Positions 1 through 4,997 of a stretch of 5,476 nucleotides of DNA are shown one piece after another. Source of the stretch: Actinomycetota bacterium (GTDB taxonomy: Bacteria; Actinomycetota; Humimicrobiia; Humimicrobiales; Humimicrobiaceae); contig JAHILC010000115.1 in the NCBI GenBank assembly GCA_018897225.1, positions 1-5,476 on the forward strand. The letters are read 5' to 3'. Position numbers and translations under genes: made by a program. The notes beneath the pieces are model-generated. The model was not told the origin of the DNA, made no database searches, and was given only the letters and a program-made list of their open reading frames with translations. Numbering within the stretch: the stretch's first letter is position 1; each line of letters begins with the position of its first letter.

Positions 1-226
1 AAAGTAACCTTTTATGCCACTGTCCGTTTGATGTTGTTTTACCATTAATATTTTCAGTGATTAATTCAAATATTCTTTCAACACCGTTATAAAAATCATG
101 CAAAATAGAACCTTTGGCACGTCTGATTGTATGAGAATTTCCTTTGCAGGATTCTAATTCCAACTTTAAGGAATTGATATTTTTAAGTTCTCTTTCGATA
201 AAGTTTGTAAGTTCATCTTTTAACAT
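1..226 (-). CDS. HepT-like HEPN-family protein, probable toxin ribonuclease (C-terminus beyond window)
   Basis: The open frame starts at ATG 226-224, fixed by an in-frame TAA at 232-230, and runs off the left edge after 75 codons. Visible residues include an acidic, helical N-terminus (DELTNFIEREL), then HDFYNGVERIFELI (about 43-56) and NGQWHKRLL (about 67-75). I recognise this pattern from the HepT-like HEPN proteins that pair with minimal nucleotidyltransferases. Members of this family are usually all-helical RNases whose catalytic R-x4-6-H motif lies in the C-terminal half. That half is outside the window, so activity cannot be judged. The gene lies 64 bp downstream of the nucleotidyltransferase gene on the same strand, the usual pairing for HEPN/MNT toxin-antitoxin modules. 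No clear Shine-Dalgarno precedes the ATG. The family call rests on remembered sequence resemblance plus the neighbour. Confidence 0.7.
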   Translation of the reverse strand, partial: MLKDELTNFIERELKNINSLKLELESCKGNSHTIRRAKGSILHDFYNGVERIFELITENINGKTTSNGQWHKRLL

Positions 227-253
227 ATCTTATTGTTGTTTCTTTATGTGATT

Positions 254-292
254 AATATAATATAATATTTTAATATTTATATTATGTATATT
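254..292. repeat. AT-only imperfect inverted repeats in the mntA-hepT spacer
   Basis: The 64-bp gap between the nucleotidyltransferase and HEPN genes is almost pure A/T. It contains a 9-bp perfect inverted repeat (257-265 with 277-285) around a 14-bp palindrome, AATATT-TT-AATATT (264-277). It could be a weak hairpin, an operator, or a source of -10-like sequences for the second gene. In DNA this AT-rich such symmetry also arises by chance, so no function is claimed. Confidence 0.35.
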
Positions 293-626
293 ATAATAGC
301 TTATAGCCAGTTTTATCTACGATCTTTTTAAATTCATCAGGCATATCCTCATAAATTTTTATATCTAGTTCGAATTCACTATTTCTTATGCAATAACCGA
401 AAGCTCTATAGTAATTTTCTTCCAATCCCTTCACTGCAAGATCAATATCTGAATTATTATTAAAAGCGTTTTTTCTGATAATGCTTCCATATAAAATAAC
501 TTCTGAGGCTCCGAACCTTTTTTTCAAAATCTCAGCTATTGTTCTTGCGCCTTTAAAAGCATCTTTCAATAGCTTTCTCTGTCTTAACAGATTCTTCTTT
601 TCAATTTTTTCACAAATACCCATCAT
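291..626 (-). CDS. mntA: MNT-type minimal nucleotidyltransferase, probable antitoxin of the HEPN/MNT pair
   Basis: This small protein (111 residues from ATG 626) belongs to the polymerase-beta-like nucleotidyltransferase superfamily. The core motif is GSIIRKNAFNNNSDIDLAV, with the GS at about 47-48, the two metal-binding aspartates at about 60 and 62, and a probable third acid in FELDIKIYED (about residue 88). In characterised MntA proteins this site transfers AMP to the HEPN partner and silences it; that role is inferred here. Two features are slightly off the textbook motif: eleven rather than ten residues separate GS from DxD, and the usual glycine four residues after GS is a lysine. A TTG at 629 also opens the frame, but tandem ATGs at 626 and 623 are more likely starts. 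No Shine-Dalgarno is visible, so the exact start is uncertain, and an internal TTG near residue 20 cannot be excluded. It is preceded by a promoter-like sequence and followed by the HEPN gene. Confidence 0.8.
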   Translation of the reverse strand: MMGICEKIEKKNLLRQRKLLKDAFKGARTIAEILKKRFGASEVILYGSIIRKNAFNNNSDIDLAVKGLEENYYRAFGYCIRNSEFELDIKIYEDMPDEFKKIVDKTGYKLL

Positions 627-661
627 CAAAATTTTTGAATAATAATATATTTATTAGAATT

Positions 662-689
662 ATTATATTCTCTTCAGGAAATTTTTCAA
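662..689 (-). promoter_or_regulatory. Predicted sigma-A-type promoter of the MNT/HEPN pair
   Basis: On the minus strand, TTGAAA (684-689) and TATAAT (662-667) are separated by 16 bp. Initiation would fall near 655, giving a leader of about 28 nt before ATG 626. It sits in the 75-bp gap after dut, suggesting the pair is transcribed independently of dut. AT-rich DNA yields chance -10 hexamers, but the paired -35 and sensible spacing make this better than random. Confidence 0.55.
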
Positions 690-701
690 TTAATCATACT
701 T

Positions 702-1136
702 TTATATTCCTGTACTTCCGAATCCGTCTTCACCACGGTCAGATTCTCCAATATCATCTACTTCAATTAATTCAGCTTTCTCAACCTTTTGTATTACAAG
801 TTGGCAAATTTTATCACCTTTCCTTATATTAAATTCATTATCTTTATCCAGGTTAACCATTATTATACATATTTCACCGCGATAGCCTGAATCAATTAAT
901 CCCGGACTGTTAACAAGCGCAATACCATGCTTTATGGCAAGCCCTGACCTGGGTTGCACAAATCCAGCATATCCTACCGGAATTGCGACTTTTATTCCTG
1001 TCGGCACTAGCTTTCTTTCATAAGGTTTAATCATACAATCGACAGCGCTATATAAATCCAGTCCTGCATCACCTTTATGCGAATATTTCGGCATTGTTAA
1101 TGATCTATCAAGCAACTTTATTTTTATTTTGACCAT
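702..1136 (-). CDS. dut: Deoxyuridine 5'-triphosphate nucleotidohydrolase (dUTPase)
   Basis: The enzyme hydrolyses dUTP to dUMP and pyrophosphate in the cytosol. This keeps uracil out of DNA and supplies dUMP for thymidylate synthesis. At 144 residues it has the normal length of a trimeric all-beta dUTPase, and all five family motifs are present in order. Motif 1 is DAGLDLYSA (23-31) and motif 2 is PRSGLAIKHG (62-71). Motif 3 is GLIDSGYRGEI (79-89), with catalytic Asp82. Motif 4 is IRKGDKICQLVI (104-115), and motif 5 is the glycine-rich C-terminal arm RGEDGFGSTG (134-143). The ATG at 1136 gives the usual start (MVKIKI before the first beta strand). No Shine-Dalgarno is visible upstream. The gene stands alone between two AT-rich gaps. 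No SOS box lies in its upstream region, so LexA control is not indicated despite nearby SOS genes. It appears intact. Confidence 0.96.
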   Translation of the reverse strand: MVKIKIKLLDRSLTMPKYSHKGDAGLDLYSAVDCMIKPYERKLVPTGIKVAIPVGYAGFVQPRSGLAIKHGIALVNSPGLIDSGYRGEICIIMVNLDKDNEFNIRKGDKICQLVIQKVEKAELIEVDDIGESDRGEDGFGSTGI

Positions 1137-1380
1137 AATTTTAAAAAATTGTTCAATATATTTATAAATAATATTATAATAATTAATCCACTTACTTGAA
1201 CAAAGATTATTTTCTATGCTTATACGATTCCCAGGAATAATTATCGCACAATTATTTAAAACAGATTAACTTATTATCTTCTTATAACAACTTATAATTA
1301 AAATTATAACTGGATTTAGTGTAAATTTTAAGTGATTTCTGATGATTAATTTAAATACCCTGAAACCTTTAAAGTAGAAA
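1137..1380. other. AT-rich intergenic region with short inverted repeats
   Basis: The 244 bp between the dut start and the end of the LysM gene contain no convincing coding frame. They hold an 18-bp AT palindrome (1292-1299 paired with 1302-1309), a short ATTCC-CA-GGAAT inverted repeat near 1225-1238, and a 7-bp AATAATT/AATTATT inverted repeat just beside it. None is followed by a T-run on the minus strand, so I cannot call a terminator for the LysM gene. The region probably carries the dut promoter. Confidence 0.5.
1173..1203 (-). promoter_or_regulatory. Weak candidate promoter for dut
   Basis: On the minus strand, TTGTTC (1198-1203) and TATAAT (1173-1178) lie 19 bp apart, longer than the ideal spacing. 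A start near 1166 would give a leader of about 30 nt before the dut ATG. This is only a candidate, because the surrounding DNA is very AT-rich. Confidence 0.3.
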
Positions 1381-1683
1381 TTAATTTTTAATTACAGGAA
1401 TATACAGAGTTTTTCCATAAACTGATTCGTTGCTTAGATTGCTCAGATTATTTACTTTCTTGACCTCACTGATAAATTTATCTTTATTATTCTTGTCTGA
1501 ATATGCAGAGATTACATCATTTATATCATTGGTTTCATCAATTGTTATTTGCGAATATTTTACGGTTTCTGGATTGTAAAACCTTGATTTATTAGCATAT
1601 AAAGCATAGATTACCAGCATAGCTATAAGAACTGTAAGTGTTACAATAAAAACTTTCTTTATTTTTTCTATTTTTATACCCAT
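1381..1683 (-). CDS. SOS-controlled single-pass membrane LysM protein, probable cell-division suppressor (YneA/DivS/Rv2719c-like)
   Basis: The predicted protein has 100 residues. A basic stretch (KIEKIKK, 4-10) is followed by one hydrophobic membrane segment (about 11-30). A degenerate LysM-like domain follows (about 43-97): a YSQITI strand, two helices, VKKVNNL, and the typical ending VYGKTLYIPV. This layout suits a membrane-anchored protein whose extracytoplasmic part contacts peptidoglycan. The start is ATG 1683, because GAGGGAG (1687-1693) lies just upstream; a GTG at 1695 would overlap that site. The promoter is overlapped by two SOS boxes. Small SOS-induced LysM membrane proteins near lexA (YneA in Bacillus, DivS in Corynebacterium, Rv2719c in Mycobacterium) delay division after DNA damage, and I infer the same role here. 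Sequence identity to those proteins is probably low, so the function rests on architecture, regulation and location. No hydrolase domain is visible. Confidence 0.78.
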   Translation of the reverse strand: MGIKIEKIKKVFIVTLTVLIAMLVIYALYANKSRFYNPETVKYSQITIDETNDINDVISAYSDKNNKDKFISEVKKVNNLSNLSNESVYGKTLYIPVIKN

Positions 1684-1686
1684 TTG

Positions 1687-1693
1687 CTCCCTC
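1687..1693 (-). promoter_or_regulatory. Ribosome binding site deciding the LysM protein start
   Basis: GAGGGAG on the minus strand contains a GAGG core six bases before ATG 1683. It falls inside the coding sequence of the longer GTG-initiated frame, which argues for the shorter protein. Confidence 0.75.
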
Positions 1694-1733
1694 ACACTAT
1701 TGGTATCATTTTGCTATGATAAATATTATATAT

Positions 1734-1747
1734 AGAACATATGTTCG
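1734..1747. promoter_or_regulatory. LexA operator (SOS box A) at the LysM gene transcription start
   Basis: The core GAACATATGTTC (1735-1746) is a perfect 12-bp palindrome. The full 14-mer differs from the Gram-positive consensus CGAAC-N4-GTTCG only at its first base. It lies just downstream of the LysM gene -10 element, over the predicted start near 1747, where a bound LexA dimer would block initiation. Confidence 0.88.
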
Positions 1748-1753
1748 CTTATT

Positions 1754-1782
1754 ATTCTAATACGAACATACGTTTGTGTCAA
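1754..1782 (-). promoter_or_regulatory. Promoter of the LysM gene, interleaved with SOS boxes
   Basis: On the minus strand a perfect -35 TTGACA (1777-1782) is followed after 17 bp by TAGAAT (1754-1759), one mismatch from the -10 consensus. Initiation is predicted near 1747, giving a leader of about 64 nt. SOS box B fills the spacer and box A covers the start point. A strong promoter held by two operators implies tight repression and sharp induction upon LexA cleavage. Confidence 0.85.
1763..1776. promoter_or_regulatory. LexA operator (SOS box B) between -35 and -10 of the LysM gene
   Basis: CGAACATACGTTTG matches CGAAC-N4-GTTYG at every fixed position. It occupies nearly all of the 17-bp promoter spacer and abuts the -35 hexamer. 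Its centre is 29 bp from the centre of box A, a little under three helical turns, so two LexA dimers could sit side by side. Confidence 0.88.
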
Positions 1783-1902
1783 TAGTTTTTTTATTTAATT
1801 TTTTAATCATATTTGGTAAAATAATCAGATAGTTTTAATTGAATTTTTTAATGCAAAATTTATTTTTTAAAAATCAATATTATTACTAATAATTAAATCA
1901 TT

Positions 1903-1910
1903 AAGGGAGG
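1903..1910 (+). promoter_or_regulatory. Strong Shine-Dalgarno of ilvC
   Basis: AAGGGAGG ends four bases before ATG 1915 and is the best ribosome binding site in the window. It fixes the ilvC start. The rest of the 1783-1902 leader is A/T-rich; TAAAAT (1819-1824) and TTGAAT (1839-1844) are only weak promoter-like hexamers, so no ilvC promoter is called. Confidence 0.85.
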
Positions 1911-1914
1911 AAAA

Positions 1915-2916
1915 ATGGCAGAGATTAATTACGACAAAAATATCAATATGGATATCCTTAAAGGCAAGAAAATAGCCATCATAGGTTATGGAAGCCAGGG
2001 TCATGCACATGCACAGAATCTTCGTGAAAGCGGGATGGATGTAATTGTAGGCGAACTTGAAGGAGGCAAACCATGGGAAGCAGCAAAAAGCAAAGGTTTT
2101 GAAGTTTACAGTGCAGATAAGGCTGCAAAAATGGTAGACATTATCACGATACTTCTCCCCGACCAGCTCCAAAAAATAATTTATTACAATGCAATTAAAC
2201 CAAATATTGAAAAAGGAAATGTTCTGTGTTTTGCCCACGGCTTCAACATTCATTATAGCCAGATAGTACCGCAAGAAGATATTGATGTAATAATGATCGC
2301 CCCTAAAGGTCCCGGACATATAGTAAGAAGAATGTATTCTGAAGGAAGCGGTGTTCCTGCAGTCATAGCAGTACAACAGGATTATTCAGGAAAAGCAAAG
2401 CAAATTGCTCTAGCTTACGCAAAAGCAATTGGCGCAGGAAGGGTTGGTATTATCACAACAACATTTCAGGAAGAAACAGAAACTGACCTGTTCGGCGAGC
2501 AGGTTGTTTTATGTGGGGGTACTACTGAGCTTATAAGGGCTGGTTTTGACACTCTTATTGAGGCAGGCTACCAGCCTGAAATTGCATACTTTGAAGTTCT
2601 AAGCGAACTTAAACTTATTGTAGATCTTATATATGAGGGTGGAATTTCCTGGATGAGATATTCCATAAGCGATACTGCTGAATATGGTGATATGGTTATA
2701 GGTAAAAAAATCATAACAGAGGAAACCAGGAAAAATATGAAAAAAGTACTGGAAGATGTCCAGTCCGGCGCTTTTGCAAAAGACTGGATACTTGAAAACC
2801 AGGCAGGGAGACCTTTGTATAATGCAATAAAGAAAAAAGAGGAAAATCATCCTATTGAGATTGTCGGTAAAGAACTTAGAAAAATGATGACCTGGATAAA
2901 AAAAGAGGATAAATAA
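1915..2916 (+). CDS. ilvC: Ketol-acid reductoisomerase, class I, with unusual cofactor loop
   Basis: The enzyme converts acetolactate or acetohydroxybutyrate to the dihydroxy acids of valine, leucine and isoleucine synthesis, using Mg2+ and a nicotinamide cofactor. The 333 residues match short class I KARIs. The Rossmann domain has [17 protein letters not shown] (24-40). AHGFNIHY carries catalytic His108, and APKGPGH carries Lys131. The knotted helical domain has DLFGEQ (metal ligands Asp191 and Glu195), [11 protein letters not shown] (Glu227 and Glu231) and [12 protein letters not shown] (substrate Ser252). Everything needed for catalysis is present. The loop after the second Rossmann strand is odd: it reads [10 protein letters not shown] (45-54), whereas common NADPH enzymes have an Arg and one or two Ser there (VGLRxGSxSW type) to hold the 2'-phosphate. 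Two Glu and no Arg or Ser suggest NADH use. The gene is alone, without ilvBN or leu genes in view, and sits between two LexA-controlled promoters. No SOS box overlaps a recognisable ilvC promoter. Confidence 0.96.
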   Translation: MAEINYDKNINMDILKGKKIAIIGYGSQGHAHAQNLRESGMDVIVGELEGGKPWEAAKSKGFEVYSADKAAKMVDIITILLPDQLQKIIYYNAIKPNIEKGNVLCFAHGFNIHYSQIVPQEDIDVIMIAPKGPGHIVRRMYSEGSGVPAVIAVQQDYSGKAKQIALAYAKAIGAGRVGIITTTFQEETETDLFGEQVVLCGGTTELIRAGFDTLIEAGYQPEIAYFEVLSELKLIVDLIYEGGISWMRYSISDTAEYGDMVIGKKIITEETRKNMKKVLEDVQSGAFAKDWILENQAGRPLYNAIKKKEENHPIEIVGKELRKMMTWIKKEDK

Positions 2917-2946
2917 ACAATAAAATTGATTAAATTTATTTAAGTT

Positions 2947-2985
2947 ATAGAAGCGAACTAATGTTTGTAATTGGTTCGCTTCTAT
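2947..2985. repeat. Large inverted repeat between ilvC and lexA containing a SOS box
   Basis: A 12-bp perfect inverted repeat (2947-2958 with 2974-2985; arms ATAGAAGCGAAC and GTTCGCTTCTAT) can extend inward by a G-U pair and three A-U pairs (2959-2962 with 2970-2973). In RNA this makes a 16-pair stem with a 7-nt loop. It begins 30 bp after the ilvC stop codon and could end or stabilise the ilvC transcript. No U-tract follows on either strand, so it is not a standard intrinsic terminator. The left arm and loop contain the lexA SOS box, so the element may have two roles. Confidence 0.7.
2954..2967. promoter_or_regulatory. LexA operator (SOS box C) upstream of lexA
   Basis: CGAACTAATGTTTG matches CGAAC-N4-GTTYG at all fixed positions and ends 33 bp before the lexA ATG. 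It overlaps the likely -35 region, as expected for autoregulation. A further GTTCG half-site lies at 2974-2978. Confidence 0.87.
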
Positions 2986-2996
2986 GTTAATATAAT
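2965..2996 (+). promoter_or_regulatory. Probable lexA promoter giving a leaderless or near-leaderless mRNA
   Basis: TATAAT (2991-2996) lies only four bases before the lexA ATG. An overlapping alternative, TAATAT (2988-2993), is 17 bp downstream of TTGTAA (2965-2970). Either choice puts initiation at about 3000-3003, at or next to the start codon. No Shine-Dalgarno is present, which fits leaderless translation. SOS box C touches the proposed -35. Confidence 0.6.
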
Positions 2997-3000
2997 ATAC

Positions 3001-3645
3001 ATGAATGAAAATAAAAATGAATTAAGCGCACGGCATAAAGAAATAATTAATTACATTATAGAAAAAATAAAGGCATCTGGTTATCCTCCTACAGTTAGAG
3101 AGATAGCAATAGCAGTTAATTTAAAATCTTCTGCTACTGTCCATGCCCATCTATCGAAACTTCAAGAGCTTGGTTTTATTAAAAAAGATCCCAGCAAACC
3201 CAGGACTATTGTTTTAAATTCTGAACTTATAAAATCTAAATCTGATCAACTGCCTATTAGTAACGATACTATTTTTGTTCCGGTTGTTGGTCAAATTGCT
3301 GCCGGAACTCCAATCTTAGCTGACGAAAACATAGAAGATTACTTTCCCCTGACTCCTGATTTTGCAAAGGGTAATAATGAAGTTTTTATGTTACACGTAA
3401 AGGGAGACAGCATGGTCAATGCAGGTATTTTAGATAAGGATTACCTTATAGTCAGAAAACAAAATACTGCCATGAATGGAGAGATTGTTGCCGTTCTGCT
3501 TGAAGATGAGGCTACAGTAAAAAGATTTTTTAAAAAGGCAAATAGCATAAAGCTTATGCCCGAAAATGATTTCATGGAACCAATTGAAGTTAAAGATGCT
3601 AAAATTCTGGGTAAAGTTATTGGGATTGTAAGAAAATATTTCTAA
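3001..3645 (+). CDS. lexA: LexA, SOS regulon repressor and self-cleaving S24 peptidase-like protein
   Basis: LexA represses DNA-damage genes as a dimer and is inactivated when RecA filaments trigger self-cleavage. The 214-residue protein has the expected parts. The N-terminal winged helix (about 7-72) includes SGYPPTVREIAIAV and SSATVHAHLSKLQELGFI, the recognition helix region. The Ala101-Gly102 cleavage site lies in VGQIAAGTP. Catalytic Ser137 is in GDSMVNAGI and catalytic Lys174 in ATVKRF. Both catalytic residues and the scissile bond are intact, so it should be SOS-competent. ATG 3001 is chosen because it matches the usual LexA N-terminus. The frame also opens at TTG 2971, but that would place coding sequence within the hairpin and promoter. 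A SOS box upstream indicates autoregulation, and the same operator type occurs twice before the LysM gene. Its stop overlaps that of hflX on the opposite strand by 4 bp. Confidence 0.97.
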   Translation: MNENKNELSARHKEIINYIIEKIKASGYPPTVREIAIAVNLKSSATVHAHLSKLQELGFIKKDPSKPRTIVLNSELIKSKSDQLPISNDTIFVPVVGQIAAGTPILADENIEDYFPLTPDFAKGNNEVFMLHVKGDSMVNAGILDKDYLIVRKQNTAMNGEIVAVLLEDEATVKRFFKKANSIKLMPENDFMEPIEVKDAKILGKVIGIVRKYF

Positions 3646-4958
3646 GTACTTTTAATTTCACTTTCTATCTTTTTATCTTTAAATATAAATTCTGCAAACT
3701 GGCTGCAATATTTAGGGTCGATTATTAAGAGCATAATAATGCTATCTTCGAGGTATTTTTTTTCAACTATTTTACAATTATTATAAATAAATGAAATAAG
3801 CTTACTCTCATTATAGGGAATTCTTACAGTTATTTTCATCAGTTGTTTTTCCCTTATTTTTATAATTTTTAAATACAAGTCTTCCAGGCCAATTTTATAT
3901 AATGCTGAAATAAAAGATACATTTTTATATTTTATACTTAAAGTTTTAACCTGCTTATTTTCTAGTTTATCTATCTTATTAAATACCAGTAATATCTGTT
4001 TGTTTAGAACTTCAATCTCCTTTAAAACTGACATAACACTTTTTATATGATTACTATAGTTAGGATTACTACAGTCAACAACTAGCAGGAGTAAATCAGC
4101 TTTTTTTACTTCCTCAAGAGTTGATTTAAAAGAAGCAACAAGCTGATGGGGCAATTTTTCAATAAAACCAACGGTATCGGTCATTAATATTTCTTCTGTT
4201 TCGGGAATATGCATTTTTCGGGTTGTCGAGTCAAGTGTTGAAAAAAGCATATCCTTTACTATAGCATCAGACTCGGTAATTGAATTTAAAAGCGTTGATT
4301 TGCCGCTGTTTGTATATCCGATTAAGGAAATAAGAAAAACGTTACTTTCTTCCCTATTTTTCCTCTGTGTATCTCTTTGAATAGAAACCTGGTTTAATTT
4401 TTCCTCTAGCTGGCTGATTCTTTTTCTAATTTTCCTTCTATCAACTTCAAGCTTCTGCTCACCGGGACCTCTGGTACCAATTCCACCACCAAGTCTTGAT
4501 AGCTGCGTCCGCTTCCCTCTTAATCTAGGCAAGATATAATTTAACTGTGCGAGTTCAACTTGCAGCTTGCCTTCCCTGCTTCTTGCTCTTTGGGAAAAAA
4601 TATCAAGTATAAGAGCGGTCCTATCTATGACTTTGGTGTTTAATTTATCCTGGAGATTGCTTTGTTGTGCAGAGGTGAGATCTTCATCAAATACTATAAG
4701 GTCAATTTGGCTTTCATCAACTAAATTTTTTATTTCTTCTAATTTTCCTGTACTTAGAAAATATTTTGGAGTAGGTTCTGACTGCTTGTGTATGATGTAA
4801 CCTTCGATATTAGCACCAGCGCTTATTGCAAGATTTTTTAACTCTTCTATTTCTTCTTCAATATTTATTGCATCTTTTTTTGATTTTATTTTAACTAATA
4901 CCAGAAGGGCATTTTCCTTACTATCCTTGCCTTCTGTTGTTTTTTTTGTTTCAAACAT
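3642..4958 (-). CDS. hflX: HflX, ribosome-associated GTPase
   Basis: HflX is a TRAFAC-class GTPase that binds the 50S subunit or stalled 70S ribosomes and splits them, notably during stress. The 438 residues have the family layout. The N-terminal domain (about 15-155) is followed by the glycine-rich HflX signature GGGIGTRGPGEQKLE (157-171) and a charged coiled-coil linker (about 172-203). The G domain has G1 GYTNSGKS (214-221), switch I TLDSTTR (241-247, Ser where Pro is common), G3 DTVGFI (261-266), G4 NKID (327-330) and G5 SAL (351-353). The C-terminal domain (about 373-432) is present. All nucleotide-binding motifs are intact. The ATG at 4958 follows the dapL stop by 12 bp, suggesting co-transcription, though a promoter-like sequence sits at the dapL end. 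No Shine-Dalgarno is visible. The 3' end overlaps lexA tail-to-tail. Confidence 0.96.
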   Translation of the reverse strand: MFETKKTTEGKDSKENALLVLVKIKSKKDAINIEEEIEELKNLAISAGANIEGYIIHKQSEPTPKYFLSTGKLEEIKNLVDESQIDLIVFDEDLTSAQQSNLQDKLNTKVIDRTALILDIFSQRARSREGKLQVELAQLNYILPRLRGKRTQLSRLGGGIGTRGPGEQKLEVDRRKIRKRISQLEEKLNQVSIQRDTQRKNREESNVFLISLIGYTNSGKSTLLNSITESDAIVKDMLFSTLDSTTRKMHIPETEEILMTDTVGFIEKLPHQLVASFKSTLEEVKKADLLLLVVDCSNPNYSNHIKSVMSVLKEIEVLNKQILLVFNKIDKLENKQVKTLSIKYKNVSFISALYKIGLEDLYLKIIKIREKQLMKITVRIPYNESKLISFIYNNCKIVEKKYLEDSIIMLLIIDPKYCSQFAEFIFKDKKIESEIKST

Positions 4959-4969
4959 AAATATTTTAA

Positions 4970-4997
4970 ATTATAAGACTCTCTTTATTCTTTCCAA
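4970..4997 (-). promoter_or_regulatory. Candidate internal promoter for hflX
   Basis: On the minus strand TTGGAA (4992-4997) and TATAAT (4970-4975) are 16 bp apart, within the last dapL codons and its stop. Initiation would be near 4963, leaving about five bases before the hflX ATG. It would let hflX be expressed apart from dapL. The -35 is weak, so this is tentative. Confidence 0.4.

Noticed and set aside
635..832. Plus-strand open frame of about 65 codons
   Set aside because: It overlaps the well-supported dUTPase 3' end on the other strand, has no recognisable motif and no ribosome binding site.
1137..1143. Leaderless dut promoter from a TAAAAT one base before the ATG
   Set aside because: The hexamer is too close to the ATG for transcription to include the start codon.
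1137..1203. SOS control of dut
   Set aside because: GAAC and GTTC strings occur near here but are not spaced as CGAAC-N4-GTTCG.
1867..2376. Minus-strand open frame of 169 codons opposite ilvC
   Set aside because: It is the antisense of a clearly conserved KARI coding region; its residues (many Cys, Phe, Tyr) are typical of a shadow frame.
2599..2850. Minus-strand open frame of 83 codons opposite the ilvC C-terminal domain
   Set aside because: It is antisense to conserved ilvC sequence and has no supporting signals.
2971..3000. Ten-residue N-terminal extension of LexA from a TTG codon
   Set aside because: It would start inside the hairpin arm and include the -10 element, has no ribosome binding site, and does not fit the usual LexA N-terminus.
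2947..3000. Standard intrinsic terminator for ilvC
   Set aside because: The stem is strong but no run of T follows it; the next bases are GTTAATATAATATAC. It is kept only as an inverted repeat.
4567..4800. Plus-strand open frame of 77 codons opposite hflX
   Set aside because: It is antisense to the conserved HflX N-terminal domain, with no motif or ribosome binding site.
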